A stretch of DNA of 44,060 nucleotides from Chloroflexota bacterium (GCA_022824225.1 JAJEAH010000065.1:1-44060); one strand, 5' to 3'. Positions 16,983-24,359 are shown, counted from the first letter of the stretch. Made by a program: numbers and translations. Notes: a model not told the origin generated them from the sequence alone.

Positions 16983-17107
16983 CTAGTGGTTCAACCATTT
17001 TTGAGGAGATGAGTAGAGACAACGGTAGCGTAGGTTCGCACGGGACGTGCGCGCAACCTACGCTACCGTTGTCTCTGGTCTTCACTACAATGTAGTTGAA
17101 CCACTAG
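16983..17107. mobile_element. 125-bp MITE-like element with nested inverted repeats
   Basis: The ends CTAGTGGTTCAAC (16983-16995) and GTTGAACCACTAG (17095-17107) are perfect 13-bp inverted repeats. Inside are perfect 22-bp inverted arms at 17015-17036 and 17055-17076 around an 18-base loop. There is no coding capacity. It sits in the spacer between the convergent P1B ATPase and SRPBCC genes, so it could also serve as a bidirectional terminator. No target duplication is obvious beyond the terminal CTAG. Confidence 0.65.
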
Positions 17108-17137
17108 CGTGAGGAATCTTGGCGCACTGACCCGCAG

Positions 17138-17758
17138 TTACTCAATGCCACGGGCAAGCTCCGCCAACTTTGCCAATACCCCGCGCCAGTGCGACCGCAT
17201 CTCCTCGCGGGTTTCGGCGCTGTCCAGCTTCTCCTGATGAAAGCGCACGGCGGTCTTGGCGCCGCTGGGGAGTAAGTACACTTGGAGCGTGGACGGTCCG
17301 GAAAAGTGCGGCGGCTGCCAGGTCAGGCGCACGCGCTCGCCGGGCGCCACGCTGCGGATTTCGCCGCGCGTGCCTGCCGCGGTTGCATAGGCGGCGCCTT
17401 TTTCCCAGCGCATTTCTCCAAGCTCACCCAGCCACAAAGCACGGCCCTCCGGGCTGATGATGAGGTCCCACGTGCGCTCCGGCGCGAGCGGCAGCGTCTT
17501 CTGCACGCCGATCTGAAACCCGGTCTCCGCCGCTTGGCCGAGCACCCGTTTGCCGCGCGCGTGCTCGTAGGCTACGGTTACGGTCTGGCGCCACCAACTG
17601 CTGGCGACGTAGCCTCTGTCATGCAGCAAGCCGACGATCTGCTTGTGCGGCAGCGCTGCCGCCCCTTCGCTATCGAGCAGCGCGAACCACTCGTCCCAGT
17701 CCTTGCCGGTTGCCTTTCTTACGGCAGCGTCGGAGATACTTGGCCGTTGGACATTCAT
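17138..17758 (-). CDS. SRPBCC/AHSA1-family protein with an N-terminal DUF4287-like region
   Basis: The 206 residues divide in two. Residues ~10-75 (KATGKDWDEWFALLD ... PHKQIVGLLHD ... WWRQTVTVAYEHARG) match the DUF4287-like helical module. Residues ~85-200 (GVQKTLPLAPERTWDLIIS ... RVRLTWQPP ... TAVRFHQEKL ... HWRGVLAKLAEL) form a START-like Aha1/SRPBCC fold with a hydrophobic ligand cavity. Such two-part proteins are common and mostly uncharacterised. It starts with ATG 17758 and stands alone, convergent with the P-type ATPase. Confidence 0.8.
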   Translation of the reverse strand: MNVQRPSISDAAVRKATGKDWDEWFALLDSEGAAALPHKQIVGLLHDRGYVASSWWRQTVTVAYEHARGKRVLGQAAETGFQIGVQKTLPLAPERTWDLIISPEGRALWLGELGEMRWEKGAAYATAAGTRGEIRSVAPGERVRLTWQPPHFSGPSTLQVYLLPSGAKTAVRFHQEKLDSAETREEMRSHWRGVLAKLAELARGIE

Positions 17759-17937
17759 TGTCGCTCCAGTCCCTCAATCGTACTGCCTCGGACTTGTGCC
17801 GGCATGTCCCAATAGTGCCAGACTGACGCAAAACCCGGCAGCGTGCTCGGCAGCCAGCACGTTGCGCCGAACCGGCGATATGAGACGCTGGAACGGACCG
17901 GCTATCTGCCCGCATGCACACCAGTCAGTTCCCCGCC

Positions 17938-18434
17938 GTTCGCGCTGAGCCTGTCGAAGCGCACACCACTAACCGTTCGTGCTGAGCTTGTCGAAGCGCA
18001 CACCACTAACCGTTCGTGCTGAACCCGTCAAAGCGCACCCGCTTCCCGTTCGCGCTGAACCCGTCAAAGCGCACCCGCTTCCCGTTCGTGCTGAACCCGT
18101 CAAAGCGCACCCGCTTCCCGTTCGCGCTGAGCCTGTCGAAGCGCACACCACTTACCGTTCGCGCTGAGCCTGTCGAAGCACACCCACTAACCGTTCGCGC
18201 TGAGCTTGTCGAAGCGCACCACTTACCGTTCGCGCTGAGCTTGTCGAAGCGCACACCACTAACCGTTCGCGCTGAGCCTGTCGAAGCACACCCACTAACC
18301 GTTCGTGCTGAGCTTGTCGAAGCACCCACCGCTACCAGGCCGCGCAACCCACCGCTATCATCCTCAACTCCGTTCGCGCTGAACCCGTCAAAGCGCACCC
18401 GCTTCCCGTTCGCGCTGAGCCTGTCGAAGCGCCC
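17938..18434. repeat. Tandem array of about 13 copies of a 35-37-bp repeat
   Basis: The unit is CCGTTCGCGCTGAGCCTGTC followed by GAAGCGCACACCACTAA. Two sub-types alternate: GAGCCTGTCGAAG and GAACCCGTCAAAG. Eleven copies are head to tail; two more (18371 onward) follow a ~35-bp gap. The inter-copy segments are short (about 10 bp) and themselves repeated, so this is not CRISPR. Open frames through the array only translate the repeat. Confidence 0.9.
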
Positions 18435-18436
18435 CC

Positions 18437-18545
18437 CAGTGCATACACCCACGCTTTTCCCAACCCACCAACATTCTCCGCCACTCCTCACAACACCCGC
18501 CAAACAACCCAATCCCACGCCACCACCAACACATAGCCCCCATGA
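18437..18545 (+). other. C-rich, G-depleted stretch before the glycosyltransferase gene
   Basis: The plus strand here is almost entirely C, A and T, with only about five or six G in some 105 bases, full of CCCA, CACC and CAAC. Such sequence would be a natural Rho-loading (rut-like) RNA if transcribed rightward. It links the repeat array to the gene starting at 18662. It could also simply be a decayed extension of the array. Confidence 0.4.
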
Positions 18546-18661
18546 CCACGGCACGCTGGCTGCCGCTGCGCCCTGTGCTACCATCAAGACATGAACCGCT
18601 CTACCCAGTGGGCCCCGCTGTCACACCGTTTGCGCGCACCGGACGCCGCCTCCCTCTAGCC

Positions 18662-19909
18662 GTGAAGATCCTCGTTCTCACCGACACCTTTCCGCCTGAG
18701 AGCGCCGGGGGCGCGGACGTCGTCGCCTGGCGGCTGGCCCACCGGCACGCCCGCATGGGGCATGGTGTTACCGTCGTCACCACCACGGCGGAGCGCGCCA
18801 GCGAGGGTCTGCGCGAAGAAGACGGCCTGCCGGTGCACCGCGTGTATTCCCGCTATCCGGCGCGCTTTCGCAACCTTCTCACTCCCGCCAATCCGCTCGT
18901 GTTAGGGAAACTGAGCGCCCTGCTGCCCGGCATCCTGGCGGACGTGGTCCACGCCCACAACGTGCATTCGCACCTCTCGTTCCAGAGCCTGCGGCACGCC
19001 GCCCAGGGCGGTCGGCCGGTGGTCTTGCACGCCCACGACTACTTTCTCTTTTGCTGCACCAAGTTCATCTGCGCGGATGGGCAGGTGGCGTACACCCACA
19101 AGCCGTTCGACTGCGTGCCCTGCCAGCGCGCGCGGTATAATCCGCTGCGCAATCGCGGCATTCGCGGTGTGGTGCAGGAGCACGTGAGCCGCATCATCGG
19201 CATCAGCCGGGCGCTGGCCACGGCGCTAGAGTACAACGGCTACCCCGGCGTGGTGCCCGTGCACAACGGCGTGGACCCGGAAGAGTACGCCGCGCCCGAC
19301 CCGGCGGCAGTGGCGGCGTTTCGCGCGGAACACAACCTGGGCGACCGGCCGGTGGTGTTGCTGGCGGCGCGGCTGAGCGGGAGCAAGGGGGCGGGCCAAT
19401 TGGTGGCAGCCATGGCGCGCGTGCCGGGGGATGCCGTGGCCGTGCTGCTGGGGGACGACCCATCGTACCAAGCGCAACTGCAACGACAGGCCGCAAGACT
19501 CGGCATAGCGGAGCGGGTGCGTTTCCTCGGCTGGCTGGCGCCGCCCGCCGTGAAACTCGCCTACCACGCCAGCTATCTCGTGGTGGCGCCGTCCACGTAT
19601 CCCGACCCCTTCAATCTCACCCTCATCGAAGCCATGGCCTGCGGCAAGCCCGTGATCGGCAGCGCGTTCGGGGCGGCAGCCGAAATCATCGCTGACGGCG
19701 AGACAGGCTACGTCGTCAATCCTCTCGACACCCCAGCCCTCGCCCGCGCCATCCGCAGCCTGCTACAAGACCCCGCCCGCCAACACTCTTTCGGCGCCGC
19801 CGGCCAAGCCCGCGTGCGCGCGCACTTCACCCTCCAGCAGCAGGCGGATCGGGTGCTGGAGGAATATGAGGAAGCCCGCGCAGGAAACCGCACTGCGGCA
19901 ATCGGCTAG
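18662..19909 (+). CDS. GT4-family glycosyltransferase
   Basis: The 415-residue enzyme transfers a sugar from an activated donor to a lipid, glycan or other acceptor. The N-terminal Rossmann half shows KILVLTDTFPPESAGGADVV (glycine-rich donor loop), VVHAHNVHSHLSF and HAHDYFLFC. The C-terminal half shows GISRALATALEYNG, VPVHNGVDPEEY, LLAARLSGSKGAGQL and the E-x7-E signature in LIEAMACGKPVIGS with AAAEIIADGETGYVV. A cysteine-rich loop (FCCTKFIC ... DCVPC, ~125-155), found in some GT4 enzymes, may bind zinc. GTG 18662 gives the family N-terminus MKILVLTDTFPP; the frame is open to 18542. No other envelope-glycan genes are nearby. Confidence 0.9.
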   Translation: MKILVLTDTFPPESAGGADVVAWRLAHRHARMGHGVTVVTTTAERASEGLREEDGLPVHRVYSRYPARFRNLLTPANPLVLGKLSALLPGILADVVHAHNVHSHLSFQSLRHAAQGGRPVVLHAHDYFLFCCTKFICADGQVAYTHKPFDCVPCQRARYNPLRNRGIRGVVQEHVSRIIGISRALATALEYNGYPGVVPVHNGVDPEEYAAPDPAAVAAFRAEHNLGDRPVVLLAARLSGSKGAGQLVAAMARVPGDAVAVLLGDDPSYQAQLQRQAARLGIAERVRFLGWLAPPAVKLAYHASYLVVAPSTYPDPFNLTLIEAMACGKPVIGSAFGAAAEIIADGETGYVVNPLDTPALARAIRSLLQDPARQHSFGAAGQARVRAHFTLQQQADRVLEEYEEARAGNRTAAIG

Positions 19910-20039
19910 TTGCAGGTTGCGGCGCGAACTATGGCGAGTGGGGCAATTTGACGCAAACGCGACGTGCGAAAACAGCCGCCAGCAGGAAATTGACGGGAAG
20001 AATCGGGGGAGAATTGAGACTTAACGGAAGTACTACGGT

Positions 20040-20240
20040 TCAAGTCGTCTCGAAGTGCAATGCAGAGAGGTTAAGCGTGGAGGAGCGTTTCGAGAGTTGC
20101 AGCAGTTCTACGCCAACCACTTCGTTCGCCTCGTTGTAATCGAGCACAACGCCCGGCGACACCTCCTCCGACTCTACTATTGGGGAGTCATCGAGGCGCA
20201 AGTAGAGAGCGTCAGCTTGTTTATCCACATTGAGCTTCAA
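20040..20240 (-). CDS. DUF2283 small protein (antitoxin-like)
   Basis: The 66-residue protein KLNVDKQADALYLRLDD ... SEEVSPGVVLDYNEANEVVG is a clear DUF2283 domain, a compact beta fold often found next to DUF4258 toxins. The start is TTG 20240, with AGAGGTGA six bases upstream. The TTGA overlap with the stop of the upstream DUF4258 gene means a coupled two-gene unit. Confidence 0.85.
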   Translation of the reverse strand: MKLNVDKQADALYLRLDDSPIVESEEVSPGVVLDYNEANEVVGVELLQLSKRSSTLNLSALHFETT

Positions 20241-20497
20241 AGTTCACCTCTCATGCTTCTATCAAAGAATACAGTCACAACCCGCCATGGCGCAACGACT
20301 GTGTTTACCGCCACACGCAACACTCGGTTGCCGTGCTCCGGAATCCTCCGAAAGAACCGATCCACCTCAGGATCGTTCCGATCATGTACACGCAGTTCCG
20401 GTTCCAGCACCGCTAACTCAACCCACTCTTTGGCAATCCCACGCTCTATCATCACGTGAATGGCATGCTCTGTGTACTCTAGCCTCAACTGTCCCAT
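20237..20497 (-). CDS. DUF4258 protein (putative toxin)
   Basis: The 86 residues show EYTEHAIHVMIERGIAKEWV, then DRFFRRIPEHGNRVLRVAVN and PWRVVTVFFDRSMRGEL, the DUF4258 layout (a conserved His in the first helix, then a strand ending V-x-T-V/FF). DUF4258 has a RelE/BrnT-like fold and is often paired with DUF2283, as here, so a type II toxin is the best guess. Remnants of its 3' end lie at 22224-22275 and ~21888-21945. Confidence 0.8.
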   Translation of the reverse strand: MGQLRLEYTEHAIHVMIERGIAKEWVELAVLEPELRVHDRNDPEVDRFFRRIPEHGNRVLRVAVNTVVAPWRVVTVFFDRSMRGEL

Positions 20498-20584
20498 ACG
20501 GCTTGTCCGACCCCAATTCAGACATCCCAGCCACTACAACGCTTCAACGCATTCCACGCTATGGATGAGAACGCTGTCAACGAG

Positions 20585-20623
20585 CTAGACTAGGCCCGCG
20601 GTTGGAAGGGTTAGCGATCCCAC
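20585..20623 (-). pseudogene. 5' remnant of a PIN toxin gene behind an orphan antitoxin
   Basis: GTG 20623 starts VGSLTLPTAGLV then a stop, matching the first ten residues of the intact PIN toxin at 21105-21560 (GTLTLPATGPIY). It overlaps the end of the antitoxin gene at 20611 by the same 13 bases as in the intact pair. The rest of the toxin gene is gone. Confidence 0.7.
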
Positions 20624-20844
20624 GACGCTTTCTCTCGTGCCACGTACGCCCTCACCTCTTCCGCTGTTTGGGACAGGCGGCGCTCCGGTCCGCTGTTGAG
20701 GATCTCCATGATGGGTCGGCCCCGCTTACCAGACTCATACCGCACGACCACATCCACCGTCTGCCCCGCCTGCAACTCCGGGCAGGCGATCTCCACCTTG
20801 ACGCCCGGCATTACGTTCGTCCGTACGTGCCACTCCTGCTGCAT
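20611..20844 (-). CDS. Orphan antitoxin, paralogue of the PIN partner
   Basis: This 77-residue protein (VRTNVMPGVKVEIACPELQA, ending GPERRLSQTAEEVRAYVARE then KASWDR) matches the antitoxin at 21548-21781 along its length: same size, same GQTVDVVV centre and same C-terminal helix ending SWDR or SWER. AAGGAG precedes ATG 20844. Its toxin is reduced to 12 codons. Confidence 0.8.
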   Translation of the reverse strand: MQQEWHVRTNVMPGVKVEIACPELQAGQTVDVVVRYESGKRGRPIMEILNSGPERRLSQTAEEVRAYVAREKASWDR

Positions 20845-20892
20845 GGCCTGAGTCTCCTTGCATAGACTGGGCGGCCATTGGCGCTGGGGTGG

Positions 20893-21108
20893 TCATCCCG
20901 CCTTTGTGCTGTGAAGGGGCAGCGCCTCGGTTTCCAGCGTGTGCAGGTCCAGCCGTTGCGAAGCATGGTCGATGTCAAAGCCAACCACCTCGCCGTCGGC
21001 GTCTATATCGACGTTCAGCCCCTCGATTACCTCGATGGTCTCCGCCCCCGGTCGCGCCTTGAACTCGACGTAGAGGCTGTCGGTCTCCGGATAGTAAAGC
21101 AGTTTCAT
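20893..21108 (-). CDS. DUF2283 small protein
   Basis: The 71 residues KLLYYPETDSLYVEFK ... GLNVDIDADGEVVGFDIDHA are a DUF2283 domain. ATG 21108 overlaps the stop of the PIN gene by four bases (ATGA), so it is the third gene of an antitoxin-PIN-DUF2283 operon. It could be an accessory or second antitoxin. Confidence 0.85.
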   Translation of the reverse strand: MKLLYYPETDSLYVEFKARPGAETIEVIEGLNVDIDADGEVVGFDIDHASQRLDLHTLETEALPLHSTKAG

Positions 21109-21560
21109 AGCTTGCTCTCTTCCGCCCGCAATTCGTCCAAGACCACGACGGGTAGACCTGCCACGCGCCGAAAGTCGCTATCATTAGTCACAAACAGTGT
21201 GCATTCGGCATTGCGGGCTGTCGCCGCGTGGAGCGCATCCGGCGTCCTCAAGCCTGCCTTGGCCCGCAGACGTGCGGCCTCCTCCCAAAGCGGGCGCGTA
21301 GCCGGGATCAACCGCACCTCCTTGGCGTCGAATAGCTCCCGGAACACCATCTCTACGGCATTTTCTCCCTCGCGCAACGGCTTCACCAGTGTTTCCAGCA
21401 CAACCAAGTCGCTGCTCACAATGATGAACTGTCCGGCTTGAGCCTGCTGCCACACGGGTTTGAGCAAGGTGCAGTAAGGTTCGATCCGTTCAACGCTATA
21501 GATGAAGGCATTAGCGTCAAGATAGATTGGCCCGGTAGCGGGAAGAGTCAGCGTTCCCAC
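21105..21560 (-). CDS. PIN-domain ribonuclease toxin (VapC-like)
   Basis: The 151-residue protein has the acidic PIN site: D15 in IYLDANAFIY, E56 in LVVLETLVKP, D108 in RTPDALHAATA and D127/D129 in VTNDSDF. All four acidic positions are kept, so it should be an active Mg-dependent RNase. The start is GTG 21560, overlapping the upstream antitoxin by 13 bases. The antitoxin gene lies upstream and DUF2283 downstream. Confidence 0.9.
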   Translation of the reverse strand: MGTLTLPATGPIYLDANAFIYSVERIEPYCTLLKPVWQQAQAGQFIIVSSDLVVLETLVKPLREGENAVEMVFRELFDAKEVRLIPATRPLWEEAARLRAKAGLRTPDALHAATARNAECTLFVTNDSDFRRVAGLPVVVLDELRAEESKL

Positions 21561-21781
21561 GACGCCCGTTCGTCTTTGAGGTAGGTCTGAACGTCTTCCG
21601 CAGTCTTGAAGAGGCGTCGCCCCGGAGCTTCAGCGAGTATGTCGACGGCTGACCGCTGCGGCGAGGTAGCGGAGCGCAACACGACCACATCCACCGATTC
21701 CCCCACTCGCAGTTCGCGGTCGACGACTTCAATCTTGCCCCCAGGCAAGACCGTAGTCTTTAGGTGTAGAGCCTTCTGCAT
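21548..21781 (-). CDS. Antitoxin partner of the PIN toxin
   Basis: The 77-residue protein KTTVLPGGKIEVVDRELRVG (beta N-terminus, AbrB-like in pattern) ends in GRRLFKTAEDVQTYLKDERA then SWER, a helix that could wrap the toxin. AGGAG precedes ATG 21781. The overlap with the PIN gene marks a VapBC-type pair. I cannot name its exact DNA-binding family. Confidence 0.8.
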   Translation of the reverse strand: MQKALHLKTTVLPGGKIEVVDRELRVGESVDVVVLRSATSPQRSAVDILAEAPGRRLFKTAEDVQTYLKDERASWER

Positions 21782-21968
21782 TGTTGGTAGCTCCTAGAGA
21801 GTCCAGGTAACTCAATAGCCAACTGATCTTGGTTTCTTGTTAGACTCAGCTAGAGTATGCAAGGCGCAGGCAAATTGGTTTCATATTTCGTTACTCATGC
21901 TTCTATTATAGAATACGCTCACCACACGCCAGGCAAGAAACGGGGAGCGTTACCGAACCCTGTCGCCA

Positions 21969-22223
21969 TCACGCGAATTCGTACACTAGCATCGGCACGG
22001 ACTTCGCCGCCTCGGCTTCATTGTGGACCAATTGGCGCACTTTCTCCGTGGTTTCCCGGCTGAAGGAGCGCTTCGAGAGTTGCAGCAGTTCTACCCCCAC
22101 TACTTCGTTTGCCTCGTTGTAGTCGCGCGCCACGCCGGGTGAGATCTTCCCGGGATCGACAATGGGCGAGTCGTCAAGGCGCGGGGAGAGGGCGACCGCT
22201 TTCTAGTCCACGCCCAGCTTCAT
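21969..22223 (-). pseudogene. DUF2283 pseudogene with an early nonsense codon
   Basis: Reading from ATG 22223: MKLGVD, then TAG at 22203-22205, then PRLDDSPIVDPGKISPGVA and DYNEANEVVGVELLQLSKRS, close to the intact DUF2283 at 20040-20240. It continues for ~28 further residues to a stop at 21969. Confidence 0.75.
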
Positions 22224-22275
22224 AGCTCACCTCTTCTGCTTCGATCAGAGAATACGCTTACCACGCGCCATGGGA
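22224..22275 (-). pseudogene. 3' remnant of a DUF4258 gene
   Basis: The minus strand reads WRVVSVFSDRSRRGEL then TGA, matching the end of the intact DUF4258 (WRVVTVFFDRSMRGEL). Its stop overlaps the DUF2283 pseudogene start as in the intact pair, so this is a decayed second copy of the cassette. A third, shorter trace of the same 3' end lies near 21888-21945. Confidence 0.7.
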
Positions 22276-22312
22276 CTGCGCGAGTGCTGACGGCGACCCG
22301 CCGCGCGCAGTC

Positions 22313-22681
22313 TCATATCGGCAACACTCGAACCCGGCTTCGACTCTCGTCAACGATGACTAAGGCACCGGAGGAAAGGTCGGCCTCATGCTGGTTGAGA
22401 GCGGAGATGACCAGGTCTTCCAGGTAGTCCGGGAGGATGTTCTCCGCGCGGACCTGAAGCACACTTGGGCCTGCCTCGTGCGTTAGCGCCAGTGTGGTGC
22501 CGAAGTCCAGGTCGTGGGTGAACACGACGTATCGGTGAGTAGCTGCCCAATCCATGATGTCCCTGTCGCTGGCCCGTGGGTCGCCAACGTCGGACCAGTG
22601 CACTGCCTCCCATCCGTGCTTCTGCAACACCTGTGCCCACGCGGGAGATAGGTTCATGCCAAGGAGGAGCTTCGGCTTCAT
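22313..22681 (-). CDS. DUF5615 PIN-like toxin, with a changed catalytic position
   Basis: The 122 residues KLLLGMNLSPAWAQVLQKHG ... SDRDIMDWAATHRYVVFTHD and LDFGTTLALTHEAGPSV fit DUF5615, a PIN-like (Mut7-C) toxin family. The usual first-strand Asp (LLLDxNLSP) is G8 here, while THDLDF is kept, so nuclease activity may be weakened or lost. The start overlaps the DUF433 stop by four bases. Confidence 0.85.
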   Translation of the reverse strand: MKPKLLLGMNLSPAWAQVLQKHGWEAVHWSDVGDPRASDRDIMDWAATHRYVVFTHDLDFGTTLALTHEAGPSVLQVRAENILPDYLEDLVISALNQHEADLSSGALVIVDESRSRVRVLPI

Positions 22682-22908
22682 GACGTGGAGAGGGGGATTT
22701 CGCGCTCCTCCAACCTCCAGGCGGCGTAGGCCAGAGATTGGTCGATGTCCTCCCGTTCAAGATACGGATAGGCTTCAAGGATTTCGGCAGGTGAGTGACC
22801 GGCTGACAGGAGACCCACGACCGTCCCGACCGTGACGCGCAGGCCGCGAATGCACGCTTTACCCCCCATGACGGTAGGATCGATAGTGATCCGCTCGAAG
22901 GACTTCAT
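22678..22908 (-). CDS. DUF433 antitoxin
   Basis: The 76-residue protein RITIDPTVMGGKACIRGLRV ... LSAGHSPAEILEAYPYLERE is a textbook DUF433 winged-helix antitoxin. AAGGAG precedes ATG 22908. DUF433-DUF5615 is a well-known type II-like pair, and the four-base overlap fits. Confidence 0.92.
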   Translation of the reverse strand: MKSFERITIDPTVMGGKACIRGLRVTVGTVVGLLSAGHSPAEILEAYPYLEREDIDQSLAYAAWRLEEREIPLSTS

Positions 22909-22973
22909 GAGCTATCTCCTTCCTGTTCAGGTTCTTGAGGCTTGCGGTCCAGCGCGCCCCGTATGGTCTAGCG

Positions 22974-23127
22974 TCAGCGATCCCATGGCCTCTTCTCTTG
23001 CACCATATACGCTTCTTACATCTTCGGCTGTCTGAAACAGGCGACACTCAGGGCCGCCGTTGAGGATTTCCATTATAGAGCAGCCCTTCACGTTGGACTG
23101 GCGCAGCGCCACTACGTCCACCGTCTG
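22974..23127 (-). pseudogene. Frameshifted third antitoxin copy with a PIN start remnant
   Basis: The minus strand reads QTVDVVALRQSNVKG, IMEILNGGPECRLFQTAEDV, then after a frame change YMVQEKRPWDR and stop, parallel to the antitoxin at 20611-20844. Overlapping its end, ATG 22986 starts MGSLTLDHTG, the first residues of the PIN toxin, and then the similarity stops. Confidence 0.7.
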
Positions 23128-23459
23128 CCAGCGTCACCACGCGCAGATAGCGTGGGGCGGTTTCGCCGGGCAGGGCGACCTCTCCCCAAGAGCGCCAGCG
23201 CCCATCCGCCTGCTTCTCGCAGTGAAGCGGCGCGGCGACGACTTGGACTCACCATGCCGGTTCGATTTAGGGCTGCTTGCGGCGCACCTGCTAAGCGAAG
23301 TAGCGCGTCATCTTCACGCCGTTCGATCCCCGGCGCTTAGAAAGCATCCGCTAAGCGCCATAGTGCCGGAACTGAAGCCCATCACTCCTCCCGCTTCCAT
23401 GCGGTGCTTACTGTCTTTGGCGATTGTGAAGCCCAGTTCCTCGCCTTCGTAAGACCTCG
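23128..23459. other. Gene-poor stretch, probably decayed coding DNA
   Basis: No intact gene. The minus strand around 23128-23230 reads KQADGRWRSWGEVALPGETA and a few more residues, protein-like but without a start, suggesting another lost gene at this toxin-antitoxin locus. The rest shows nothing I can name. Confidence 0.4.
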
Positions 23460-23663
23460 CTACACATCGATAAGTTCGTATGTCTGCGGCTCAGGAACGG
23501 GGGAGCCGTCTTCTTCAAGCGCCTCGACGTAGAGGTGAATGGCCTCGCGAATAAGCGCGCACACCTCCTCTCTGGTCTCTGCTGCAGCCACGCAGCCGGG
23601 CAAGTCCGGCACATGGGCGCCATAGCTGGTTGGCCCCTTTTCTATCACGACAGCGTATTTCAT
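23460..23663 (-). CDS. hicB: HicB-like antitoxin
   Basis: The 67-residue protein KYAVVIEKGPTSYGAHVPDL ... CVAAAETREEVCALIREAIH ... EEDGSPVPEP is the HicB RNase-H-like fold. ATG 23663 is chosen because AAGGAG lies six bases upstream; a TTG two codons earlier is less likely. No DNA-binding domain is attached, as in the short HicB group. It starts two bases after the hicA stop. Confidence 0.9.
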   Translation of the reverse strand: MKYAVVIEKGPTSYGAHVPDLPGCVAAAETREEVCALIREAIHLYVEALEEDGSPVPEPQTYELIDV

Positions 23664-23665
23664 AG

Positions 23666-23863
23666 TCAACTCCTTCTCTGTAGCCCAGCCTGCTTCAGGA
23701 TATTGTTCCAGGTTCCCTGTGGCACATCGACGCCCGGACGTCCTGCGATAACGACTATGCCCTGTTTGGTCGGGTGTTTGTATACACGGTGACTGCCCCG
23801 GGTCCGAGCCAGGCGCCAGCCGTCTCGTTCCACCAGCAGGATGACGTCTCTAACCTTTGGCAT
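23666..23863 (-). CDS. hicA: HicA-like mRNA interferase toxin
   Basis: The 65-residue protein RDVILLVERDGWRLARTRGS, H25 R V Y, then KQGIVVIAGRPGVDVPQGTW and NNILKQAGL is HicA with its double-stranded-RNA-binding-like fold. The catalytic His is H25 in GSHRVY. Toxin gene first, antitoxin second, is the usual hicAB order. Confidence 0.92.
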   Translation of the reverse strand: MPKVRDVILLVERDGWRLARTRGSHRVYKHPTKQGIVVIAGRPGVDVPQGTWNNILKQAGLQRRS

Positions 23864-23998
23864 GTCCCATTTCCGCTAATAGCTCATCCGTTGTGGCTAC
23901 TCCCACTCTTCACTCCTCTCGCCCATACGGTACTTGATGTCGTAGTCGGGTTAGTCACCGTGGGTACAGCGTTGTGCTGCTAGAGCCAGTTCTGGCAG

Positions 23999-24205
23999 CT
24001 ACATGCCCTGCAATTCGTTCAGTAAGTCTTCCTTCTGCTTCATCCTATATACACGGCAACCATATTCCTTATCAAGACCAGTCTGCTTAATCAACTCGGC
24101 AAAGTGATACTCGGTAGCGAGCATGTCTGCATATGGTAGAACTAACGCGGTGATGTGAAAGTCGGCCGTTTGAGAGGGTTCAGGCTTGTTTCCTCGTCGC
24201 TGCAT
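23999..24205 (-). CDS. Small ORF resembling the C-terminal half of a PIN-like protein
   Basis: The 68 residues include DFHITALVLPYADMLATEYH and FAELIKQTGLDKEYGCRVYR. The 'LPYADxLATE..FAELI' pattern resembles the end of PIN-like domains, where an Asp-containing strand is followed by a helix. AGAGGA precedes ATG 24205, but the N-terminal half of a PIN domain is missing, so this is likely a fragment. Confidence 0.45.
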   Translation of the reverse strand: MQRRGNKPEPSQTADFHITALVLPYADMLATEYHFAELIKQTGLDKEYGCRVYRMKQKEDLLNELQGM

Positions 24206-24359
24206 GTACGGTTCCTCTCACTTGAACTGGCACTCATTATTCAAGTGTACCGCTTTGCGACCAGCGGCTTGAACGTTACAAGGTTTCCACACAAAGGGGT
24301 CTCACCTACGACAGGCCGGGTATTTGGCGTCTCGTCACGCGTAGTCCTGGCAAGGCAGT

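Noticed and set aside
17938-18434. CRISPR array
   Set aside because: Units are head to tail with only ~10-bp intervals that are themselves repeated, there are no unique 30-40-bp spacers, and no cas genes are nearby.
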